Assembly: GCA_003013855.2 (NCBI GenBank)
Contig: ML058453.1
Location: forward strand, 5,387,861-5,451,860
DNA from: Liriodendron chinense
Lineage: Eukaryota > Streptophyta > Magnoliopsida > Magnoliales > Magnoliaceae
Reading direction: 5' to 3'
Length of the DNA: 64,000 nucleotides
Shown: positions 35,338 to 64,000 of the stretch, piece by piece
Numbering within the stretch: the first letter of the stretch is position 1
Layout of the letters: each line of letters begins with the position of its first letter
The notes under the pieces: model-generated
What the model was told of the DNA's origin: nothing
The model's database searches: none
Seen by the model: only the letters and a program-made list of their open reading frames with translations
Made by a program: the position numbers and the translations under genes

Positions 35338-36003
35338 ACATGCCTTGTACCTTCTGCCACACTTCCTTGGAGTAGGCTTGCTAACCTAGCAGTGAGAGTC
35401 ACAAGTGATGGAAAGTAGAGTGACAAAATCTCTCAACGGGAGATTTTCAAAATGTAGGGTTCCTCTCAGTTAAGAACAAAATGAATGATAAAAAACTAAA
35501 ATGAAGGATATGGGGAATTTTTTTTTTTGGGGGTGATTTTATCAAGGCTTTAGAATTATTTTGAAAATACCAGATACATAATTGTCATTTTATGAAAAGA
35601 ATGGAAGAATATCGCAATATTTTCAAACTATCAAAAATGTTTGTCACTATTATTTTGGACCTTGGTATGACGCTAAGATAGTACAACATCAAGGTTGGTT
35701 TACCCTAATCATAACTCAGGGCCCAACATTGAAGCCCTGGCCTACCTTTGCTCATCACTGACAGAGATCTATGGGCAGCGATCGTCGGGTACCAAAACAT
35801 CCCAGGCGGGAACTTTGAACTACACATGTCGGGCCTATTTGACGTTTGTCATTTCCTTAATCCAGGCCTGGTCCATTGCAAGCCCTGCATGGATCAGACC
35901 CATGATCAGAGGTCAGCTCTAGTGTAAAATTGATCACACCATGTGAATCCGTTAGCTCGGATTGGAGGTCTAGGTCGTAAGCTCGGGGATCCCCAAACCC
36001 TTG
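35338..36003. other. intergenic between TOL copy end and PPR relic
   Basis: No gene was seen. AT-rich sequence is followed, near 35690-35900, by GC-richer GGGCCCAAC/GGCCTGG text resembling DNA-transposon debris. Confidence 0.4.
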
Positions 36004-36660
36004 TTACCAGTAGTCCCTACGAGAACAAGAACCTTCTCTAAAACGGTGAAATCGGATTGGATCTCTTAAAATGATCTCTCTCTTTTCAATCTTAGAAAAG
36101 AACTTCATCGTGGTATGGCAATCTATGCACATCCTTAAGTTCTTCATCACTCTAATTGGAGCTGATTCTGGCAAACCAATCATCCCAAGAATCACTGCTA
36201 ACTTCTCGCTGTGGTAGTTCGCACAATTATCCTTGTGCTCTTTATCGGACTCGTCGAAAACCGATCTGTCATTATCGGGGTGGCCCATTCCCTTAACCTT
36301 CTCCAACATTTCTTCCAACTTCTCGTAGATTATCCGACTCTGAGGGTGCGACTTATCACCCACCACAAAAGAATGTACATCAGTTCCTATCTCAATCCAA
36401 CTTAGGCCAGGTTCCTTCTTAATGCCTCGGCTTTTCATCAGATCTCTGACTTTTGTCGCCGAGGATTGCTTCCCAGCATCCAAGTAGATGTTGTAGAGTA
36501 AAACATATGATGCGGCAGCTTGAGGTTCAAGCTCAATGACTTGCTCGGCAACACGTTCCGCAATATCAGTGTCACCATGGATTCGACAGGCACCCAACAA
36601 GGCACGGTGCTTTGGGTTCGGAATCATATTTAGTCTTTTTGCATACTCTCGAAGTACCTG
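36004..36660 (-). pseudogene. PPR protein fragment B (E/DYW C-terminus)
   Basis: The minus-strand frame (ATG at 36627; exon-like sequence begins near 36660 after a TTACATAATCACAG acceptor-like site) encodes HRALLGACRIHGD, RVAEQVIELEPQAAASYVLL, KKEPGLSWIEIG and a DYW deaminase domain. The domain has HSEKLAV (zinc and catalytic HxE), CIDCH (CxxC) and a terminal DYW followed by a stop. DYW domains carry out C-to-U editing in plastids and mitochondria. The PPR tract and targeting peptide are absent upstream, so this is a 5'-truncated relic, although its own frame of about 207 aa is intact. Spliced use with a distant upstream exon cannot be excluded. Confidence 0.8.
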
Positions 36661-38834
36661 TGATTATGTAAGAAAATGAGGCAGCTGATTAGTATCAAGT
36701 GTGTTTTAGCCATTTTTAGATGTGGGTCATTTTGGTTAAGTCTACCAAGAGGTCCATTTAGAAAGAAATTATAGGATCCTACATGTGGGGCCCATAATCA
36801 GGTGGTCCAAACTATCCACAAGATGGACATCCCCCATCCAAGTCAGCTTCGATTAGATCAAGGTTGGGCCACCAAACCATGGGCTCAACAGGCACAGAAT
36901 CCAGCATATCAGCAATCTGTATGTTGGCTGCAAAACAGGAAATTTGCGGCATTTTTATCGGTCCATGTCACACTGCATTCGCCAGTGTGATGAGGTTGCA
37001 CGAGGATGTGATGTGATTGGTCCATGTAACACTGCATACGCCCATGTGATGAGGTTGCACGAGGATGTGATGTGGTTGCAAACCTATATGATGATGATGT
37101 GGACCAATAAAAAAGCTGCAAACAGTATCCGCTTCTTAAGTAAATAGCTCCAGTCAGAATTGGTTAGTCTAACTCGAGTGGGCCATCTAATAACTTCGGT
37201 GATAATTATTGCAAGTCTCTTCTCATGTGGAGGTGGGACCCACATGCATGAGCTTAAGTAATTTTATTGCCCCATGTTGTGGGTGTATTTTGGTCTTTCG
37301 GCCAAGTAGGATAAAATGAGATAAAATCAGTCTTTTGCATAGAGAGAGTTCTAGCAATAAGAAGGGTGTTGTTCTTTCTTAGAGAAATGAGAGAGAAGAG
37401 GAAAGAATGAACTTTCTATAAGAAAAAGATCTAAGGGCCTTCTACCACTGAAATCTTTGCATTCGGGTTTGTGAGAATTCATCCACAATGCTAGTTTCTT
37501 TTATCGTGTTTTCCAAGAGTTGTGTTGGGGATTTTCTACAATCCTAGTTGGTGGGAAATTTATTTTCTTTCATGTTGCTGTAATCTGCCTTTAGATGAAG
37601 ATATCCAAGAGAGGTCTCTTGATGATTGTATTTGCATTATTTTAATTATAGTGTGTTTATGCCAGACTAGATCCCATTGTTTTTCCCTTCACATTGGAGG
37701 GTTTTTCATATAAAAAATCTTGGTGTCTCTTGCATCCTTACACCTACGATGATTTGCTTGTTTTGTGTTAGAAGTGATTTTCTTCATTTAAATATTTTAT
37801 ATTCTTAACCCCATCCTTTTCCACATAAAAGGGAAAGTTATGTGACCAATGGGGAATTGGAGGGACAAGGGGTCAAGATGGCCAAACCGGCTTCCGAAGC
37901 AGTTTCATGCCAACCGAAATGAGCGGTGCGTTAGGCTTAGGTTAAAAAATGTGAGCCGTTTTAGTAATTGGCTCTAGTCAGAGTTAGTTGATTTAGATGA
38001 GAAGTCCATATAATAACTTGGGCAATAATTGAGCTAGCCAGATGATTTGACCCAACATAACCAAAAACCTAAAATAAAATATAGACAGGAAGAATAGAAA
38101 TATGCATATGAGCTTATATGTGTTTGTATGTCTTTATTAATTGCACCATACGGTGGACTTTAGCTTCATATTCCATTATTAAACCTGGGTGTCGCCATAC
38201 CACCAATTGAGCCCGTCCCAATTACATTTAAATGGTTGGACTGACACGGGCATACAATTGATGAATTTCAAGTGGGCTAGGTCAGGTTTGGGCTGGGTTG
38301 ACCTTATCCCAACTTGAGCCCGGCCCATTGCCACTCCTAGTATAAATATTCAGGGGCATAGAAAGCTGAAGATGCAGATGCATTTTTCAGCATTAATTGG
38401 AACTAAAAATAAGCTATTTATGGATTTCTCTTCTTTAACATCCATGCATTCAACAATGGGTTGGCGTTGAGATGCGAATTTAAAGCTTGCTTCTAATGGT
38501 GGTAGTAAATACATATGATGTAAGATCTCTGTTTGAAGGCCTGGATTACATGCGTGGGATCATGGTAGAGCAATAAATCTAGCCATGCTTTCATTGGAAG
38601 TCATTGTAAATCGTCTAAGGTCCAATTGTCTTCATTCTTCTGCACCACTCTTGTCCTTTTCTTGCCCACTAATGGGATATGTATGCAAGTATACGAGAGG
38701 GTTTGGGGAACAACACAATACATATGTAGGGGCTTGTCGATGGTTTCCTCCCCACGAGTCTCCACGCATTTGAGTCCCCCCCCCCCCCCCCCCGCCACCC
38801 CTGACTCGTTTAAAGAGTTAAATCTGGTAGGTAT
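36661..38834. other. intergenic repeats between PPR relic and LINE
   Basis: No gene was recognised. At 36936-37130 a foldback of about 190 bp has arms AAATTTGCGGCATTTTTATCGGTCCA and the approximate complement TGGACCAATAAAAAAGCTGCAAAC, enclosing a repeat of about 60 bp (GATGAGGTTGCACGAGGATG twice). At 38320-38340 GGCCCATTGCCACTCCTA looks like the end of an hAT element of the 41.4-kb kind. A C-run lies at 38776-38793. Confidence 0.45.
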
Positions 38835-39905
38835 TGAGAAAGAAAGGAGTTTCAAGATGACATATTGACATAATTAAGGATATGTATGAGGGAGCATTGA
38901 CAAATGTAACGACCACTAGTGGAGAGAAGTGAGTTTTGAATTGTTGTAGGCTTGCACAAGGTGTTGGCATTGAGCACGTACCTTTTTCCCATTGGGTATG
39001 GACAAGTTAACTAAGTATTTACAGGAAGAAATCCCATGGTGTGTTGTTTGCAAATGACAATTTTGATTGATAAGATGGAGGGCATAAACACAAAAGTAGG
39101 TTTATGAAAGGATACTACAAAATCTAAATTATTTAAAATTACTGGGACAAACATATTATATGGAGTGCAATTTTTTTTATTTTTTCAATGACGGCAGGGT
39201 GTCCCTTCCCCTTTTTAAGGCAAGAATAATCCCCGTGGATGCACACAATCACCTACATATGGAGTGCAATTTTAATAACAATCCGAGTGAAAACAATGAA
39301 TTAGTTGGATGTGTTGACTAAAGAGTTTCGAATGATGACTTCGATGCCTCGGGTTGATAATTTATGAGAGTGGAGAAGATTGAGAAGTACGTTGCCCATA
39401 GAGTTGAAGCTATGTGGAAGAAATGGAGATATGCCTCTAAAGTTTTATGGGATCATCGTGTACCACCTCAATCTATAAAGAGAAATTCTATATGATAGCT
39501 ATAAGAATAAACACGCTTTATGAGACATAATGCTGGATAGTTAAGGAACAATGTCTTCGTAGATTGAGTTTAGGTAAAATGAGATGGATGAATGGCAAGA
39601 CGGGGAAGGGTAAAATTAGAAATGAATGCATTCAAGGAAACTTAGCTTAGCGGTAACAATAATAGGTAATAAAATGGGAAAGTATATTTAAATGGCTTGG
39701 TCATGTACAATAGATACCAATAGATGCCAAGCAGGAGTGAGTTGATCCAAGTTCAAGGCTTTCAAAGGGCAAGGAGAGAGCCCAAAAGGATGTAAGTGGA
39801 GGCAATATGGAAAGACTTGATGACCTATGGCCTAACTGAAGCTATGACCCTTAATAGAGTGAAATGTCATAATAGGATTCATGTAGCCCCTAGCACAGCC
39901 CTAGC
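38835..39905 (+). mobile_element. L1-type LINE reverse transcriptase remnant
   Basis: Broken plus-strand frames show the C-terminal half of a plant non-LTR reverse transcriptase: IKDMYEGA, then FPLGMDKLTKYLQEEIPWC, a decayed FADD box (FANDNFD), YKNKHALYETECWIVKEQ, LGKMRWMNGKTGK and LGHVQ. It ends with WKDLMTYGLTEAMTLNRV and NRIHVA, the usual LINE end. Many stops and frameshifts make it a dead fragment with no 5' part. Confidence 0.75.
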
Positions 39906-40749
39906 CATGCCCATTCACATCCCTACTGTCCGCATATGTTACCTCAATCAACAAGCCACTGTCCTCCTTTTAAAGGATAAAGGATGGATAATAACCACCA
40001 TGTAACTTTGTTATGGGCCAGCATTGGATTCAATACTAAAAGAGTCTGGACCTGTGCTGGGCAGGGCCAATTGCTTGATTGATCTGGACATGAAGGGCAT
40101 GGGCCGACTCTGAGCCCCATGAAGACCCAGCCCATCAACATCTTGACTCAAAAGTTTGAAATGATCTTTTTTCCACTGAATTATCTTACTGGACTTGTCC
40201 ATGAAATTTCTTTTTTTAATGACCATGTTTTGAACAACCCACATTCCCACCACCATTAGATCTATTAGATTGGACTGTTGTAAAGATCACCTGGCCCAAT
40301 TTTTTTTTTTTCATTGGTTGTTCTGAACTTCGCATCATCTTCCACTACAAATACCTGCACAATCAACTACACTAGACAGCGGAAGAATACTTTGAGAAAT
40401 CTAATTTCCATGTAACATTTCATATCCGTCAAAGAAATGAGGTACACAAGATACAGATACAATTAGTATATAACAAACAAATCAATGGGATCGGTATCAC
40501 GTCTCGCTTCTTCAATTATCAAAGTTCATGTTTGGTGGGCACTGCTCATCACACCATGGTTATTGGTCTGGTAATCAGCATTCACTGACAGACACTGGCC
40601 CATAATCAGATCATGGTTCTTCATTTTACAAACTGTATATAACTAGTCTGTCTCAGATCACGCACATTGGAAAATCAGCAGCAGCAAGCTCTCAATCTCT
40701 GCACTTTGCCTTTTGATCAAAACAGCCAGCCATGAGTTGACAGATCACG
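39906..40749. other. PLD downstream region
   Basis: This presumably contains the 3' UTR of the minus-strand PLD gene just below 40750. Near 40030-40140 there is GGGCAGGGCC/GACCCAGCCC text like hAT debris. No other gene was seen. Confidence 0.4.
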
Positions 40750-59897
<19,148 letters not shown>

Positions 59898-59902
59898 TTT
59901 GA

Positions 59903-62035
59903 GCTACCGAGATCAGAGGCTATATCAAAACAAAACTAAAAAAATAACTCCAATTCTTCCTGACAACAGATTCATAACCCGAAAGAGCACTTACATTTCA
60001 AAGCTAGAGCCTCTCCAAAATCAATTGTATAGCTAAGGCAAACCTTAAAACAATAAAATCCTCATGTTTCTCCGGTCAAACTCAAATCTTTGTATATATA
60101 GTTATTCGCTTAGTGCCTCTACAAAAGAAAATTGCTGTCTTGGAAAGTGCTAATTGTAGTGCTGCTATAAAAGAAAATCACTGTCTTGGAAGGTGCTAAT
60201 TATGGGCTTCAATTTCTGAAGAAGAAAAAAAGAAGCTTAACAATGAATCAACTCCTAAAAAAATATATATATAAAACTTACGGAAAGTTGTTAGATAGAT
60301 CACACACCAATCCTTTCAAGCGGCAAGCACCAGCTAGCATAGAAAACATTACTAGCTCAAAATCCCAAAAACTTCTACAAGCACATTGCAAACGAGTTAA
60401 GACATCACCTCCTTATATATCACGACATAAACCAGATCTCGGATTGGTCTTTTTAACTATACACCATGATATTTTCAGAGTACGAAATCCCTGGATGCTA
60501 AGACTACCCAACGGCCAGATAAATCTGAGAAGACTAATGAAACCGAGATATAAGTTATACTCTGCTAACATTCACTTCATTAAAATATCAAAAACCCAAT
60601 TCCCAAATCTCAAAGCCCCATCATCATATACTTCAGAACATACTTATCCTCTTCAACACCAGAACTATTTTTACCACCCAACTCATCCAGATGAAAATTT
60701 CCAAAAGTAACGCTACAAGAATATGACGTTTCCTGAAAACAAACAGCAGGAAAAAAAATCAGAGTAGCTCAAAAAATAGAAAATAAAAATCATTCAACCT
60801 TTTTCAAGCATGTGTTCTAACATAACAAAAAATTTGTGCGTGCATGCGTATATGTGTCTCTGCTGATATGTGATCAGCCATTAGAACCGTATAAAAACAT
60901 ACAGATCAAGAAACAAATCTGCAATTATGTTTTCCTGTGCTGCCATAAAAGAGCTGAAGTATCCACCTAAAAGTACTGATGTTCGAAAAAGAAAAATGGG
61001 GCAGTGCAGATAGAAAAAAACAGAAATGGATTTCCATACACGCCTCAAGAAACAAAATCTTGATGTTGGATACCAAATCAGCCATCAAGAGTCATCAAAA
61101 AGAAGAGAAATCAAGAAAGCAGCATCTTTAAGAATAACCAAAATCCAAATTCACATGTCAACATCCAAAACCATCCATTGAAACCCAACAATTACAGAAA
61201 AATCACAAAAAAACACAACCGGATCTGATTTTCACGATGACCCAAATCCCGATTTATAGCTTGCGCTATGCTAAAACTGGAGAAGAGCCCAAGTAAAAAC
61301 ATGCAGAACTATTAAAAAAAATCTTGGAAAAAATTAGATTCTCTAAGCAATACAATAGCCCAAAAATCACAAACCCACGCACGGAATCAACCATTAAAAC
61401 CATACCAACGCGTAGAAATCAAGAAAGACCGAACATTTAGAACAGCCCAAGTCCTGTTGTCTCTCTCTCTCTCTAAAAAGTTGTCTCTACTCTCTATTGC
61501 ACTTAAACAAGAAGTATCCGAGAACAAGGCACGGAAGAACTCCTAAAAAGCGTACTCGAAGCACCTCGACGACCCCCATTTTTCGAAAGCCAGGTATCAA
61601 AACAACCATTGAATCATAGAAAATGCACAGAAATGAAGAAAACGATATTTTTTATAACAACCCAATTCGCAAATCCACGCAACCTAGTCCAATACCAGTC
61701 CACAAAAGAAATCGAAAAAATCAGAACGACCCAAGCCCCGATGCGTATGTTATGTTATTAGAAAAAAATGGAATGGAAAGATGGAAAAAGGAAAAATGGA
61801 AGTTTTCGAATCAGCAATTCTCTCTCACCTGAAGAGACGTGGATGGAATGGAAAGATGGTAGCCGTTGGATTAGAGAGGGAGAAAGGTGGGTGGCTTTGT
61901 TATTGCACTGAAGGTATGGGGTTTGCAGGGAAGAAGCAGCAGCGAAACGGTCGAGAAATGGGAGGATTTGGGAGCGTTTGGTCGGGAATGCATCTCTCTC
62001 AGTCTCTCGCTCTCGAGACAGAGGAGAGCCGTTGA
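59903..62035 (-). promoter_or_regulatory. PLD 5' leader with leader intron
   Basis: On the minus strand a CT-rich, exon-like stretch (about 62035-61829) ends CTTCAG|GTGAGAG. The coding exon begins after TCTCGGTAG, with CTCAAA before the ATG at 59897. This implies a leader intron of about 1.9 kb (61828-59904). Splice sites are seen, but transcription is inferred and the start site is not defined. No other gene was recognised inside the intron. Confidence 0.55.
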
Positions 62036-63047
62036 CATTGGCTGATAGAGCGGTTACGTCGCCCAACTGTCGCGGGATTCGAGTTTTGTTTTGCGTGCGT
62101 CGAGCGACATGCAATCGCCATCGTGCGTCGCCTCCTGAGCCCTACAGTGGAAATTATTGCTGGGTGGGAAACCGTTAATTTTCTGTATGATTCTATCGAT
62201 CGGTCACAGTATGATTATCGTACTGAAAAAATGATCATAACCGTGGATTTTTTTAGTTGAATGCTGACCGTGGATTATATACACGCCGTCCGTCCGTCCG
62301 TTCTGCAAAAGATGATGTTTCCAGCGGGGTGGTACACTTGTGATTCGTATCTGCTTCATTTTTCAAGACCATGCCCAAAATAAGGTGGGATGGATCGCGT
62401 CACTTGCAGGAGTGCTACGTGTACGATCAGATGCTCTTGGTGCGGAAATTCTCGAGGTGCGCGCACTGAAGCATTTTCCTTAATGCGGGTGCATTGATAC
62501 TCTGGCAGACAATGCCGATTGATACGCATGCACTTCAAAATTGTACACGTGCCATGCAATAACTCAAACTAGACAGACAAAATTGTATAATCACCAAGAC
62601 ACAGTCGCAACATAAAATTTTCCAACCGAATAATCTTAACCACCGATTCGTAGACATTCGTTTGCTGAGTAAGAAGCAATGGATATTTTTCATTTTTAAC
62701 CGTCCACTAGACGCCCACCAATCAGATATTCAGGTGATCAAATAAACATGATTTTTCTTTCAATGTCAAAAGACCGCAATATAACTAAATTGGTTCTACG
62801 TGTGCGATTTGTTAGTAGTTTCTAAGCGCCTGCGTATCATGCACCACACTCTGCCAGACCATCAAAGTTTTTCTCCTTAATTTAGTGCAACCATTGGTTA
62901 CCCGCGGCAGTTCACATGCTGAATCTCGCCTACCGTACACGTGGCGAGCATGCTCGCGGGTACCAGTTGATGGTTTACAAATGGCCAATAAAGACAAGAA
63001 AAAGTAACCGTCTACGTTCAGTTGGTGGACGCGGATTCGCCACTGAG
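62036..63047. other. PLD upstream region
   Basis: This is the presumed promoter side of PLD. No gene or clear TATA box was identified. The text CATTTTTCAAGACCATGCCC near 62360 resembles the arms of the foldback elements, so part is probably MITE debris. Confidence 0.35.
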
Positions 63048-63538
63048 CCCAACACCAGCCCGGGGCTGGTGTCAAAGCTGTGTGGGGCCGCCATGATTTA
63101 TGTGTTTTATCCACGCTGTCCATCCATTTTCCACCTCGTTTCAGGCCATGGGCCCAAAAATGAGGCACATCCAAATCTCAGGTGCACCACACCACAGGAA
63201 ACCGTGGGAATTGAATTCTTGCAGTTGAAAACTTCTTGGAGGCCACAGTAGTTTTGGATCAAGCTGATATTTGTGTTTTCACTTCATCCAAGTCTGTGTG
63301 ACCTTATCAACAGGTTAAAAGGCAAATAAACATCACGGTGGGCCCTGTGAAGTTTTTAATGGTGGACGTTCAACCAACACTATTTTCCTGTGGTGTGGTC
63401 CACTTGAGATTTGGATCTGCCTCATTTTTGGGCCCATGCCCTAAAATGAGGTGGAAAAATGGATGGACAGCATGGATAAAACACATACATCACAGTGGGC
63501 CCACACAGCTTTGACACCAGCCTCTGGCTGGTGTTGGG
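63048..63538. mobile_element. long-TIR MITE upstream of PLD
   Basis: The 491-bp element has inverted ends of about 85 bp: CCCAACACCAGCCCGGGGCT and GGTGTCAAAGCTGTGTGGGC on the left, complement on the right. Both arms run into ATGTGTTTTATCCACGCTGT then CCATCCATTTT. The flanks (CACTGAG and TCACTAG) do not give a clean duplication. It is non-coding. Confidence 0.8.
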
Positions 63539-63560
63539 GTCACTAGCCAATCCGGGTCGC

Positions 63561-63641
63561 AGTTGGTAGGGTTATTTCGACGTTTGAACCGGATTGGCCG
63601 AAGTTGGTAGGGTTATTTCGACGTTTGAACCGGATTGGCCG
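63561..63641. repeat. exact 41-bp tandem duplication
   Basis: The unit AGTTGGTAGGGTTATTTCGA plus CGTTTGAACCGGATTGGCCG occurs at 63561-63600 and again, unchanged, at 63602-63641. Identity suggests a recent event. Confidence 0.95.
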
Positions 63642-63674
63642 ATGAACCCTGCACCACCAACTTGGCTGATGTAT

Positions 63675-64000
63675 TGACGTCAGTGAGGTCTGTGGCCCCA
63701 CTAATAGGTATGTATTATATCCAAGCCGTCTGCTCATTTTGCGTGTACATTGTAAGTCTTTAACCAAAAATGAAATGGATGCAAATCTTAAGTGGACCAC
63801 ATTTGCATAAAGCAGTGGAGATTGAAGGTCTACCATTGAAACATTCTTGGGTTGCCGAAGTTTTGGATCAATCTAATTTACTTTTACCCTTCATCTAGGT
63901 CCGTGTTGCTTTATGAACAATTTGGATGGAAAATAAACATCATGGTGGGCCCTGGGAAAGTTTTAATGGTGAGAATCATTTTCTCTACTTCCTTTTGTGG
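63675..64000. mobile_element. start of another GGGCCCAC-type foldback element
   Basis: After GACGTCAGTGAGGTCTGTGG the sequence follows the usual body order: CCGTCTGCTCATTTTGCG, AAAAATGAAATGGATGCAAA, GTGGACCACATTTGC, then AACATCATGGTGGGCCCTGG. The window ends before the right arm. Confidence 0.55.

Noticed and set aside
60186..60710. 174-aa plus-strand frame
   Set aside because: It lies antisense within the PLD leader intron, is Lys/His/Pro-rich with no recognisable domain, and its composition follows the AT-rich background.
61758..62114. 118-aa minus-strand frame starting MHVARRTQNK
   Set aside because: It overlaps the likely PLD leader exon, and a good splice donor at 61829 cuts it. Treated as untranslated leader.

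Overview
The window looks like nuclear DNA of a flowering plant. It is AT-rich and full of introns, with two split genes whose exons join in frame at GT-AG sites and a dense load of plant transposons. Many short elements carry a GGGCCCAC...TCCATCC core. I associate that repeat style with magnoliids (Magnolia or laurel relatives), but this placement is an inference.

Two genes look intact. On the plus strand (leader about 17.70 kb, coding 19973-34150) lies a nine-exon TOM1-like (TOL) gene with VHS and GAT domains, 393 aa, an ubiquitin adaptor of endosomal sorting. On the minus strand (coding 59897-40750, leader to about 62.03 kb) lies a ten-exon phospholipase D of delta type, 856 aa, with a C2 domain and both HKD motifs. 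All PLD exons join in frame. The two genes converge, with a PPR relic between them.

Left part (1-10.6 kb): two extra partial copies of the last two TOL exons plus about 1.2 kb of downstream DNA (1-3756 and 5293-7237). They alternate with about 0.86-kb ATATCG-rich repeat units. Next come a minus-strand PPR fragment and a decayed MORF-like (organelle RNA-editing cofactor) gene. The intact TOL 3' end (33.3-35.34 kb) is likewise followed by a PPR fragment, the DYW tail at 36.0 kb. The two PPR pieces look like different parts of one PPR family, so a TOL-end/PPR block seems to have been duplicated and then broken.

Transposons with ends I could define by target-site duplication (TSD): a Harbinger-type element with TTA TSD inside TOL copy 1; hAT-type elements with 8-bp TSDs at 18.6, 24.4, 25.9-28.5 (with a second hAT nested inside) and 41.4 kb; Mutator-like elements with 10-bp TSDs at 15.1, 15.6 and 16.3 kb; a solo LTR at 22.7-23.7 kb; a TA-flanked foldback element at 30.5 kb; a TTA-flanked element at 44.0 kb; and a 9.4-kb copia element (45745-55181) in PLD intron 6 that itself contains an antisense 4.0-kb copia element (47914-51895). 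L1-type LINE remnants lie at 32.4 and 38.8 kb. The window also holds unusually long G or C homopolymers, one of 122 nt.

I saw no tRNA, rRNA, CRISPR array or complete novel operon-like system. The most unusual signals are one repeat body sitting behind terminal repeats of several transposon superfamilies, and the TOL-end/ATATCG/PPR duplication block.
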